Position numbers and translations under genes: made by a program. Shown here piece by piece: positions 35,127 through 43,597 of a stretch of 64,000 nucleotides of DNA. The notes beneath the pieces were generated by a model. That model did not search any database. It had not been told where the DNA came from and saw nothing but the letters and a program-made list of their open reading frames with translations. The stretch comes from an uncultured Draconibacterium sp. (lineage in GTDB: Bacteria > Bacteroidota > Bacteroidia > Bacteroidales > Prolixibacteraceae). Where the stretch lies: contig NZ_OY781982.1 in NCBI RefSeq assembly GCF_963677565.1, positions 496,001 through 560,000 on the forward strand, written 5' to 3'. Position 1 is the first letter of the stretch. The number at the start of each line of letters is the position of its first letter.

Positions 35127-35832
35127 GGTACTTCACATTTTCGGCAACCAGTTTTGATTCATCAGCGGGATTAGAAATCTCTACAACGCGATGAACAAAA
35201 ATTCCGGGTGTTATTACGTTTTCAGGATCAATACTTCCAAGTTCAACCACCTGCCTTGCCTGCACGATAGTTTGTTTGGCAGCCATACACATAACCGGCC
35301 CAAAGTTGCGGGCTGTTTTATTGTAAATCAGATTTCCGTATTTATCGGCGGCGGCACATTTCACCAAGGCAAAATCAGCCTGAATAGCTTTTTCCATAAC
35401 ATATTGTCTACCGTCGAATTCGCGTACTTCTTTACCTTCAGCCAAAGAAGTATTCACTGTTGTGGGTGTATAAAATGCCGGAACTCCTGCGCCGCCTGCA
35501 CGAATGCGTTCAGCTAGCGTTCCCTGTGGCACCAGTTCCAGTTCAATTTCGCCGGCCCGGTAAAACTCCGGAAAAACAACAGAAATAGCAGTACGTGGAA
35601 ACGAGCAGAGAATCTTTTTCACCTGACGGTTTTCAATAAGTGCTGCCAGCCCAACATGTCCGCTCCCTGCATTATTACTCACCACGGTCAGATCTTTTGC
35701 CCCCTGGTCGACCAGTGCATGAATCAATTCCACCGGGCTGCCGGCTTCACCAAAACCGCTGATCATTACGGTTGCTCCGTCGAAAATTCCGGCAACCGCT
35801 TCTTTTGCCGAATTCACGATCTTGTTAATCAT
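35110..35832 (-). CDS. 3-oxoacid CoA-transferase subunit A
   Basis: 240 residues, the alpha subunit of the type I CoA-transferase, with the CoA-binding MISGFGEAGSPVELI segment near the N-terminus and the GAGVPAFYTPTTVNT loop (about 113-127). The gene overlaps both neighbours (17 bp with subunit B, 8 bp with the aminomutase), so the three are translated as a unit. PcaI or ScoA are the alternatives; context favours 3-oxoadipate as CoA acceptor. Confidence 0.85.
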   Translation of the reverse strand: MINKIVNSAKEAVAGIFDGATVMISGFGEAGSPVELIHALVDQGAKDLTVVSNNAGSGHVGLAALIENRQVKKILCSFPRTAISVVFPEFYRAGEIELELVPQGTLAERIRAGGAGVPAFYTPTTVNTSLAEGKEVREFDGRQYVMEKAIQADFALVKCAAADKYGNLIYNKTARNFGPVMCMAAKQTIVQARQVVELGSIDPENVITPGIFVHRVVEISNPADESKLVAENVKYHGIRQ

Positions 35833-37393
35833 GGCCTGCCATTTTTAACGATTCTCTTTTTAGCGCTTCTTCCAGTCTTCCCTCAATCTCTTCCAGTTCA
35901 TCTTCGTAGAAATACTTGTCGGCCTTGTAAGGCTTTAACTTTTCTATGGTATTTTCCTGCTCGTCGTACTCTGCGAAATATACGCGATCCATCCATTCCA
36001 TGTTCCGGGCTTCGTTGAATTTCAGCACAAACACCTTCTCGCCATCAATCTCAGTTGTGCCCATTAGTGAGGTTTTTCCGGCCGAGGAAGTCATTGTAAT
36101 GTAGCGTGACGGACGATTTATCGACGCCAGACTGCGATACACCTTGTTGAATACTTTCGTGATGTCAGCCAGAGGAGCTGTAAAATGATGATGCTCGCCG
36201 GTTGGTCGTGCACAGTACATTGAATGGAAACCGATACCGACCATGGCCATAATATTGCCCAGATCGATCCAGTTATGTGCCGAACGATCAACATCCACCT
36301 TCCCATTTTTATCCTTATACAAACTAATGGTATTCATTATCGGACTTTGGCTCTTTACCTTAACGCCATATTTTTTCAGTCTTTGAATAGCAGCGATTGC
36401 TCCCGGATTTAGAATTTCGCGCGGAGTTGATGTGTGCGACATCCAAACCACCTGAACACCATTATCAACAGTAGTTCTTAGCAGTTCCAGTATTTCCTTA
36501 AACTGATCAGTAAGCAAATGCTCAGGATGAAAAGTGATAGCGCGAGAACCGATTCGCAGCGTACGAATGTGAAGAAGTTCCTCATCTTCCAAAATTGGAG
36601 TAAGGTATTCTTTCAAACGCTTGTACGAAATGTAACCTGCATCGCCGCCGGTTATTAATACATCGGTAATTTCTTTATGCTTTTTCAGGTAATTATGCAC
36701 CTGGCTGATATCATGCTGCACAAACATATCCTCGTCGCCGCGCACCTGTGCGTGCCGGAAACAATAAGTGCAAAAAGCAAAACAGTTTTGTGTTCCGGCA
36801 TCCAGAATCAGTTTTATTGGCGGGTATTTGTGCTGGCTTCCTTCAAGAATCTCAATTTGCCCCTCTTTATTGTAAAAGAAAGGTTTGTTCAGTTTCTGTT
36901 TCCCATCGTGCGGATTGGTTTTTAACTGATAGGCTTCAACAACTTTTCGGCGTTCTTCGTCAGTTTCGGCGTCTTTGTATTTTTGTACATCCACTTTGTT
37001 TATCATATCCGGCTGAGGAAATACCAGGTAGTAATTCGGATCATTTTTATAGTTGCTCCAATCGATGGTATTCAGGATATGTTTAGTCGCCATAAAACGA
37101 TACACTTCCAGGAAAAATTCGCGTTCTTTTATGTCGTCAAGCTCTACTCCATTTTGTTTCAATACATGCAAAATTTCGCGAAAACCAATTAATCCGGAGT
37201 AATGTGTTTTTCCTTTAAAAAGCGGTTCCTTTTGTTTTGAAAATTGGGAATACTGAAGGTAACATTTTTGCAGACGTCGAATTAAGCCGAGGGGCAAAAG
37301 CCCCTCACTGTTAATGGTTTGTGTAGTTTCAGGAGTAAAATCGTAAGCACGCATCATTTCACCAACATTTAATGATTCTTTCGCACTGTTCAT
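35825..37393 (-). CDS. KamA-family radical SAM 2,3-aminomutase with altered substrate site
   Basis: 522 residues, about 100 longer than Clostridium lysine 2,3-aminomutase (LAM), mostly at the N-terminus. Radical SAM cysteines 204, 208 and 211 (CFAFCTYC), Arg213 matching LAM Arg134 that binds the substrate carboxylate, ITGGDA, RIGSR and the PLP lysine Lys440 (SSAGKTSLM) are all present. In my by-eye alignment the two LAM aspartates that hold the lysine side-chain amine (Asp293 and Asp330) are Ala395 (next to Arg396) and Thr433. The cysteines of the LAM zinc site are missing too. A substrate with an acidic end, such as 2-aminoadipate, would fit. First gene of the operon. Confidence 0.8.
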   Translation of the reverse strand: MNSAKESLNVGEMMRAYDFTPETTQTINSEGLLPLGLIRRLQKCYLQYSQFSKQKEPLFKGKTHYSGLIGFREILHVLKQNGVELDDIKEREFFLEVYRFMATKHILNTIDWSNYKNDPNYYLVFPQPDMINKVDVQKYKDAETDEERRKVVEAYQLKTNPHDGKQKLNKPFFYNKEGQIEILEGSQHKYPPIKLILDAGTQNCFAFCTYCFRHAQVRGDEDMFVQHDISQVHNYLKKHKEITDVLITGGDAGYISYKRLKEYLTPILEDEELLHIRTLRIGSRAITFHPEHLLTDQFKEILELLRTTVDNGVQVVWMSHTSTPREILNPGAIAAIQRLKKYGVKVKSQSPIMNTISLYKDKNGKVDVDRSAHNWIDLGNIMAMVGIGFHSMYCARPTGEHHHFTAPLADITKVFNKVYRSLASINRPSRYITMTSSAGKTSLMGTTEIDGEKVFVLKFNEARNMEWMDRVYFAEYDEQENTIEKLKPYKADKYFYEDELEEIEGRLEEALKRESLKMAGHD

Positions 37394-37929
37394 TTCAATT
37401 AAGTTTAAAAGTTCATATTGAAAATTTCATAAAACACTCAATAGCCAATCCATAGCATTATACGAGCCAGGCAGAAAGGCTGTTGCGCTTCATTCCGAAT
37501 CCGTCTTATCGACACTGATTAGAAAGGAGTTTAAACAGTAAAAAAGTATTGACAGGCGTCAATAAGAGTTGTGGAATAGAAATTGCCGCGGTTGCAGCTA
37601 ATGTGAAACCGTATCGTCATCGAGACATTCCGGCATGCCTTGATAGAAAAATACAGGACATGAATACGATTGTACCATGTGCACAATTTATGAAATTTTA
37701 AATCAGAAGCCCATGATTTTTGCAATAAATTACAAAATTGGAAGATATCATCTTTTGTTAAATAAATTTTTAGCAACTTAAGGGGCTGAAAAAAAGTAGT
37801 TTATTGAATCGACTAAAATCCTCTTTTTTAAAGCGGGAGAGTAATTTCAGAAAAAACCAGGGTGAAATTTATCGAACGAAATCTCAAAATTTTCGTTTGA
37901 GAAATTGAAAACAAACAGAAAACAGAAAA
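37394..37929. other. Divergent intergenic region with two hairpins
   Basis: 536 bp between the aminomutase operon and the plus-strand saccharopine dehydrogenase gene. TATTGAC and GTCAATA (37547-37564, loop of 4) form a perfect 7 bp hairpin which, read on the minus strand, is followed by CTTTTTTAC and so looks like a terminator with no gene before it. TCTCAAA and TTTGAGA (37882-37902) form a hairpin 28 bp before the start codon at 37930. An 81-codon minus-strand frame (37531-37776) runs through the first hairpin and looks non-coding. No clean TAnnTTTG promoter was found for either operon. Confidence 0.45.
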
Positions 37930-39255
37930 ATGAAAGTATTATTACTTGGCGCCGGAATGGTAGCCAAACCACTTGCCGATTATATTCTTGACAACCAAAT
38001 AGAATTAACCATTGCCAGCCGCACACTTACAAAAGCCGAGAAATTAATCAGGAACCGTGTAAACGGTAAAGCACTGCAATTGACTATCGACGATCGTAAT
38101 CAATTGGATGAATTAATTGCAACTCACGATTTAACCGTGAGTCTGCTGCCTTATGCGCATCACGTAACGGTTGCCAAACTGTGTATTAAACACAAAAAAA
38201 ACATGGTCACCACATCGTATGTATCAAACGAAATGAAGGCTTTGGATGCAGAAGCAAAAGAAGCCGGAATTATTATTTTGAACGAGATTGGCGTTGACCC
38301 GGGATTCGACCACATGACTGCAATGCGGATTATTGATAAAGTGCAGGACAAAGGTGGCACGATTAAAGAATTTTACTCGCTATGCGGAGCACTGGCAGCA
38401 CCCGAAGAAACAAACAATCCGTTTAAATACAAATTTTCATGGTCGCCAAGAGGTGTGATAATGGCCGGAAACAATGGTGCAAAATATCTAAAAGACGGAG
38501 AAATTGTTGAGCTCCCAACCGAGAAGCTTTTTAAAAACCCGTTAAAAATTGATTTCCCCGAAGTTGGAGAAATGGACGTTTACCCGAATCGCGACTCATT
38601 GGCTTACATCAATCTGTACGGGTTAAAAGATGTTGCCACCATGTATCGTGGAACGTTTCGGTATCCGGATTGGTGCCAAATTATGGATGCCATAAAAACA
38701 CTTGGATTGGTTACCTACGACAAACAAAGTTTTGCCGGCAAAACCTACAAAAAGATAATGGCTCGCCAGCTTGAAGTGTATCCGGCCAACATTAAAGAAA
38801 AAGCTGCTGAACGGCTGCGATTGCCAATTGACAGTCCGGCTATTTTAGCAATGGAATGGCTGGGTCTTTTTAGTGGTTACATGCCATCAATAGATGAAGG
38901 ATCTAATTTCGATCTGATTACTGATTTAATGCTCAAAAAAATGATGTTGCCCGAGGGTGCCCGCGATATGGTAATTATGCTTCACTCGTTCTTAATTGAA
39001 AATGCTGATGGAAGCACAGAAGTTGTAAAATCGCGACTGTTGGACTTTGCTACCAAAGAAGATACATCGATTGCCAGAACTGTAGGACTACCGGCAGCTA
39101 TTGGTGTTAAAATGATTCTGGATAAAAAAATCACTAAAAAAGGTGTTCATATTCCTATTTCAAAAAGTATTTACGAGCCCATTTTAACCGAATTGGAAAA
39201 ACTTGGCATAGCTATGACAGAAGAATGGAGATTGGACACATCGGAAAAACTTTAA
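37930..39255 (+). CDS. Saccharopine dehydrogenase family protein (Lys9-type)
   Basis: 441 residues. The N-terminal NAD(P) motif LLGAGMVAKPLADYI and the core ILNEIGVDPGFDHMTAM (about 116-132) closely match fungal saccharopine reductase (Lys9), as does the NPFKYKFSWSPRGV segment and YPNRDSLAY. It should interconvert saccharopine with glutamate and 2-aminoadipate 6-semialdehyde. A paralog of the 28847-30196 protein (shared NP-x-KYKFSW-PR and NRDSL motifs). It lies divergent to the lysine operon, with a hairpin in its leader at 37882-37902, and is a single-gene unit. Confidence 0.85.
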   Translation: MKVLLLGAGMVAKPLADYILDNQIELTIASRTLTKAEKLIRNRVNGKALQLTIDDRNQLDELIATHDLTVSLLPYAHHVTVAKLCIKHKKNMVTTSYVSNEMKALDAEAKEAGIIILNEIGVDPGFDHMTAMRIIDKVQDKGGTIKEFYSLCGALAAPEETNNPFKYKFSWSPRGVIMAGNNGAKYLKDGEIVELPTEKLFKNPLKIDFPEVGEMDVYPNRDSLAYINLYGLKDVATMYRGTFRYPDWCQIMDAIKTLGLVTYDKQSFAGKTYKKIMARQLEVYPANIKEKAAERLRLPIDSPAILAMEWLGLFSGYMPSIDEGSNFDLITDLMLKKMMLPEGARDMVIMLHSFLIENADGSTEVVKSRLLDFATKEDTSIARTVGLPAAIGVKMILDKKITKKGVHIPISKSIYEPILTELEKLGIAMTEEWRLDTSEKL

Positions 39256-39304
39256 TTCAAAAGGTTCTTTCTCTACTCTAAAATCGTTGCAAGCTCCTCC
39301 AAAA

Positions 39305-39736
39305 TTATTCCGATTTTTCGGCATGAATGGACAAAGGAGCTCCAGCGGTACCTGCATAAAATACAACGATTTCAGCAACTTCTTCGCCTTCATTCACACC
39401 ATAATGCCAGGTTCCAACCACTTCTGACAGAACATCGCCTGTTTCCATTTTTAAGGTATCGCTGTTTTCTGTTATCACGGTCAGGTTTCCGGCAAGCAGA
39501 ATTCCGGCATTTATTACTTCGTGTTTGTGTAAATCCAATTCAGAATGAGGAGGAATACTTACTTTTAGAATTGATATCTCAGGTTTTCCTTCCGGATATG
39601 ATGGAAGTTCGCTTCCATCCCAGCTTTGTGTTGTTTGCAACAAAGTTTCCACTTTCAGCTCATCGGTATCAGATTCCAAATTAATACAGGAAAGAAGAAT
39701 CGCCAACAAAGAGAGAATGATTAGTGTTCTTTTCAT
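39305..39736 (-). CDS. Cupin-domain lipoprotein
   Basis: 143 residues. Lipoprotein signal with lipobox LLSC (Cys17), then a single cupin: SELDLHKHEVINAGILLAG gives the two histidines and a glutamate of the first metal motif (H-x-H-x-E type), and TGDVLSEVVGTWHYGVN gives the second histidine. Small cupins of this type bind a metal and may act on or sense a small molecule; the role is unknown. Convergent with the saccharopine dehydrogenase gene. Confidence 0.7.
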   Translation of the reverse strand: MKRTLIILSLLAILLSCINLESDTDELKVETLLQTTQSWDGSELPSYPEGKPEISILKVSIPPHSELDLHKHEVINAGILLAGNLTVITENSDTLKMETGDVLSEVVGTWHYGVNEGEEVAEIVVFYAGTAGAPLSIHAEKSE

Positions 39737-39821
39737 ACTATTTGTGAGTTAGATAATTAATTTAAACGTCCAACACCAAATATAAGAATGTATTTTTACA
39801 TATGTTAAATGTCCTATCCGA

Positions 39822-41771
39822 TTATTTTTGCGTTAAAACCGGCCAATTGTCTGTACGGAACGGAAGCGCCGGCAAACCCGCACTGTTTACCAGGTTACAA
39901 TCCGGGTTGTTCGCCCAGGCATATCGCACTGCAACAGGGTTCTCAACTTCTTTGGCACTTACTACAATCTCTTCACCTACAATCTTTGCATCGGCCCAAT
40001 AAAACTTTTGGTCTTCACCTGCCACTGCAAAACCGGTAACTGCTTCATTGTCTGAAGTAGTCAAACCCTTGGCAATTTCAGTAAACCGAATTCGTATTTC
40101 GTTACCTTCAACTGTGTAATCTTTCATTACCGGCCCTGAAGCCTGAACATCCATATTGTAAACCAGTTTTTGAGCAACAGCTGCCAAACGGTTTCCAACA
40201 TCGGTTTTGTTTGTGGGGTGAATATTGTTTGTCTCGCCAAGCTCAATAATACACGCCATTCCGGTATTTGGCAACTGCAAAGTTTTAGTTTGCGATTCGC
40301 GCATAACCGCCCATTTCCCATCGGCAGGCTCGCTATCCTTTTCCATATAATTTGGCAACTGCACCCATAAAAACGGTAAAAATCCTTGCTGCCAACGTAT
40401 CCGCCAATCATTTATCATCAGCGGTAAAAGCTTTCTGTAATCGTAAGCCATATTTTCGTTTGCCTCCCCCTGGTACCAAATAAATCCAGCAAGTCCGTAT
40501 GGCACAACCGGATTGATCATAGCGTTATACAAATAACTTGGATAGTACTGAAAATTGTGAATCAACGGGATAGCCGGTTCCAGATCCTTTTTGTATTTCC
40601 ATTCGCCTGTCAAGTTGATTTTATCAGCTCCGTTTGTCAGGTAAATTTCATCAGCCGGAGGATTAATTCCTCCCCCTCCCCACAAGGCAGCCACTCGAAG
40701 AGCAATGGTATTTTTACCTTTTTGAACCAATCCTGCGGGGATTTTGTAATCGTGGGTAAGGTTGGCATTCCATTGTGTTTTACAAATCTCGACACCGTTG
40801 AAATACAGCGAGTAATTCATTTCCGGATGGCCAAGATTCAACGTCAGTTCTTTTCCGGCAGACTGCACATCCAATTCAATTGTTTTTCGCAACCAAATCA
40901 TTCCCTCGTAAAATTCAGATTCCCATTCGCTAACGTTACCCGGCAGCGTCACCGTTCTCCATTCATCATCGTTAAAAACAGAATTTGGAATAATGGTATC
41001 CAGACCATTTTTAGGATTGTAAACGATATCCCAGAACTTAACCAGATCAAGACTGTCTTTTACAAAATGATCTTCAGTAACCGTATCATTCTGCAATACT
41101 GTGTTTCGCATCAACGGTTCCGTAAGCAACATTTCGCGACTTGTCCATGCTTCAACCGGCGTTCCGCCCCAACTACTTTGTAAAATACCAATAGGAATAT
41201 TGGTTGTGTGCTGCAGCTTTTTAGCAAAATAATAAGCCACTGCCGAAGCTTCCTTTACACTAGTTGAGTCGCAAACTTTCCACTCGGTTTTCATGGTATT
41301 ATCAAGCGGATCAATACTTATATTGTGAGGTACATTAAATAGACGAATTTGCGGATTGAAAGCATTTGGAATCTCCAGATCTGCACCATCAGCCTGCTGC
41401 ACCTGCCATTCCATATTCGATTGCCCTGAAGCAAACCACACATCGCCAACCAAAACATCCTTAAAGATTATTGATTCTTCTTTATTTTCACCTTCATAAA
41501 CTTTCATCTCATATGGACCACCGGCGTATATTTTTGTAAAATGTACCATCCACTTTCCGTCCTCACCAGCGACAGTCGAAACTTTCTGTCCGGCAAAACT
41601 TACAGTGAGATTTGCGCCAGGGGTTGCCCATCCCCAAACGGGAATTGGTTTTTCGCGCTGAAGAACCATGTGGTCGCTAAAAACATGTGGAAGCGACACT
41701 TGTGCATACACCGAAATTGATAAAAACAGAAAAATTATAAGTCCGTTTAGTCGTCTTATTTTAAAGGTCAT
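39822..41771 (-). CDS. Sialate O-acetylesterase (SGNH hydrolase)
   Basis: 649 residues from the ATG at 41771, which gives a proper signal peptide (MTFKIRRLNGLIIFLFLSI then VYAQ); a frame 12 codons longer has no good signal. The catalytic serine block is FASGQSNMEW (about 105-114), and the C-terminal half has the WYQGEAN segment and a HPTNKTDVG end. The middle holds a beta-sandwich insert with WLRKTIEL, as in many Bacteroidota esterases of this family. It removes acetyl groups from sialic acids or acetylated plant or host glycans in the periplasm. Confidence 0.85.
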   Translation of the reverse strand: MTFKIRRLNGLIIFLFLSISVYAQVSLPHVFSDHMVLQREKPIPVWGWATPGANLTVSFAGQKVSTVAGEDGKWMVHFTKIYAGGPYEMKVYEGENKEESIIFKDVLVGDVWFASGQSNMEWQVQQADGADLEIPNAFNPQIRLFNVPHNISIDPLDNTMKTEWKVCDSTSVKEASAVAYYFAKKLQHTTNIPIGILQSSWGGTPVEAWTSREMLLTEPLMRNTVLQNDTVTEDHFVKDSLDLVKFWDIVYNPKNGLDTIIPNSVFNDDEWRTVTLPGNVSEWESEFYEGMIWLRKTIELDVQSAGKELTLNLGHPEMNYSLYFNGVEICKTQWNANLTHDYKIPAGLVQKGKNTIALRVAALWGGGGINPPADEIYLTNGADKINLTGEWKYKKDLEPAIPLIHNFQYYPSYLYNAMINPVVPYGLAGFIWYQGEANENMAYDYRKLLPLMINDWRIRWQQGFLPFLWVQLPNYMEKDSEPADGKWAVMRESQTKTLQLPNTGMACIIELGETNNIHPTNKTDVGNRLAAVAQKLVYNMDVQASGPVMKDYTVEGNEIRIRFTEIAKGLTTSDNEAVTGFAVAGEDQKFYWADAKIVGEEIVVSAKEVENPVAVRYAWANNPDCNLVNSAGLPALPFRTDNWPVLTQK

Positions 41772-41869
41772 TTTATACTTATTGTATTTTTTACAACAAA
41801 CATACAAAATTTAGGCAATTGCAGACAGGGAACAAAGTTTTTTGTAAATTTCCCCAATAATCGCTAATC

Positions 41870-42901
41870 ATGGAAACAAGCAAAAAAATCTACATCTTCT
41901 TAATCGTAATCACAATTGTTGTAGTTTGTATTTACGCACAGTCGATAATTCTCCCGTTTATTCTGGCCATATTATTCTGGTTCCTCATCAGGGTAATTAA
42001 AAAGTTGCTGGTAAGAGTTAAGTTTGTTAGTCGCCTGCCTAAATGGATAATTACGCTGTTTTCGACACTGGTACTGATAGGTTTTTTGGTACTGGCTGTT
42101 ACAATGATATCTAAGAATATAAAAATACTGTCAAACACCCTACCGGTTTACGAAGCTAACGTAAATAAAATTGCCCAACAAATTAACCAACAGTTTGATA
42201 TAGATCTTATGAACATGGCCGGCAGTTTTGCTAAAGACCTGAATTTTGGGAGTATTCTTTCATCACTATTCAGCACTTTAACAGGGCTATTTGGCAATGC
42301 TTTTACTGTATTTCTCTATCTGCTGTTTTTACTTCTTGAAGAACCCCTGTTTCCCAAAAAGCTTAAAGCAATGTACCCAGAAGAGAAACGCCATGAACAA
42401 GTAAAAAAACTGGTAGACAAAATCGATCATTCCATTGGTAATTACGTCGCATTAAAAACGTTAACCAGTCTTTTAACCGGTTTTCTCAGCTATTTTGCCT
42501 TACTTTTTATAGGTATTGATGCGCCACTGTTTTGGGCTTTTCTGATCTTTGTTCTAAACTTTATTCCTACAATAGGATCACTTATCGCAACTATTTTCCC
42601 AACGGTTTTTGCCATTTTACAATTTGGCGAGTTAACACCCGGGATTTTAGTATTATCGATCGTTGGAGCGATCCAACTGGTTGTTGGCAACCTTATCGAG
42701 CCAAGACTAATGGGAAATACTTTAAATATCAGCCCGCTTGTGGTGTTCCTGACTTTGGCAATCTGGGGAGTGATATGGGGAATTTCGGGGATGCTGCTAA
42801 GTGTACCAATCACAGTGATCATTATAATCATCATGTCGGAATTTCCCGGCACACGACCATTTGCAATTCTGCTTAGCCAAAGCGGCACTATTAAAAAATA
42901 A
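41870..42901 (+). CDS. AI-2E family (PerM-type) transporter
   Basis: 343 residues with about seven to eight membrane helices. Two lie at the N-terminus (about 8-45), one near 62-82, a soluble section spans roughly 83-140, and further helices lie at 145-165 and 205-325. The family mark is the P-T-I-G-S-L-IA segment (FIPTIGSLIATI) and the later GNLIEPRLMGNTLNISP. Family members export small molecules or ions; the name AI-2E is historical. It precedes the AhpD-like gene by 17 bp to the chosen start, possibly one operon. Confidence 0.85.
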   Translation: METSKKIYIFLIVITIVVVCIYAQSIILPFILAILFWFLIRVIKKLLVRVKFVSRLPKWIITLFSTLVLIGFLVLAVTMISKNIKILSNTLPVYEANVNKIAQQINQQFDIDLMNMAGSFAKDLNFGSILSSLFSTLTGLFGNAFTVFLYLLFLLLEEPLFPKKLKAMYPEEKRHEQVKKLVDKIDHSIGNYVALKTLTSLLTGFLSYFALLFIGIDAPLFWAFLIFVLNFIPTIGSLIATIFPTVFAILQFGELTPGILVLSIVGAIQLVVGNLIEPRLMGNTLNISPLVVFLTLAIWGVIWGISGMLLSVPITVIIIIIMSEFPGTRPFAILLSQSGTIKK

Positions 42902-42918
42902 AATCTGTGTATAACAAT

Positions 42919-43518
42919 ATGAAACAACCACTTGTAGCTCCAAAAACCGGAGATTCTGACCCAGAATTGCAAAAATTGATAGCGTTTTACGAAGAAACTC
43001 TTGGATTCTGTCCCAACAGTGTAAAAACCATGCATCACCGGCCTCGAATTGCCTATGCCTTTATTGAAATGAACAAGGCTGTAATGGAGAACGAGGGCCG
43101 TGTTACCAGTGCATTAAAACGAATGATCGCCTATATTAGCAGCAATGCAGCAGGTTGTCGATATTGCCAGGCACATGCCATACGAGCTGCCGAACGTTAC
43201 GGAGCCGAACAGGAAAAACTCGACAATATTTGGGACTATAAAACACACCCGGCTTTTTCGGAAGCTGAACGTACTGCACTCGATTTTGCTTTTGCTGCAT
43301 CCATTATTCCTAATAGTGTTGATGACCAGATCGCGGAAAATTTAAGAAGACATTGGGACGAAGGCGAAATAGTGGAAATTACCGGAGTTGTTGCTTTGTT
43401 TGGCTACCTCAACCGATGGAACGATTCGATGGGAACCGAGATTGAGAGCGGAGCAAAAGAATCGGGTGAAAATCTATTAGGTCAAAAAGGCTGGAATTCA
43501 GGAAAACACGCCTACTAA
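42919..43518 (+). CDS. AhpD/carboxymuconolactone decarboxylase-like protein
   Basis: 199 residues from the ATG at 42919 (a GTG at 42907 would add four residues). The core CRYCQAHAIRAAERYG (about 79-94) has the redox CxxC and following histidine of the AhpD-like alkylhydroperoxidase fold. Proteins of this subgroup (peroxidase-related) reduce peroxides or are of unknown activity. There is no protocatechuate-pathway gene beside it, so true carboxymuconolactone decarboxylase is unlikely, although the 3-oxoadipate genes lie 8 kb away. Confidence 0.8.
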   Translation: MKQPLVAPKTGDSDPELQKLIAFYEETLGFCPNSVKTMHHRPRIAYAFIEMNKAVMENEGRVTSALKRMIAYISSNAAGCRYCQAHAIRAAERYGAEQEKLDNIWDYKTHPAFSEAERTALDFAFAASIIPNSVDDQIAENLRRHWDEGEIVEITGVVALFGYLNRWNDSMGTEIESGAKESGENLLGQKGWNSGKHAY

Positions 43519-43597
43519 CAAAGCTCTTTAGACCTGTCATTCGTCAACAAATTTTTCTTATCATTTCTCCACCTTTGTACATCTAAATTTTAAGGAA

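Noticed and set aside
37531..37776. An 81-codon minus-strand frame in the 536 bp gap before the saccharopine dehydrogenase gene
   Set aside because: Its end runs through a terminator-like hairpin, its composition (many Cys, His and Phe without any pattern) looks random and there is no recognisable domain.
42919..43518. Link of the AhpD/CMD-like gene to 3-oxoadipate metabolism
   Set aside because: Carboxymuconolactone decarboxylase feeds 3-oxoadipate in aromatic breakdown, but this protein has the AhpD redox CxxC and no ring-cleavage neighbours.
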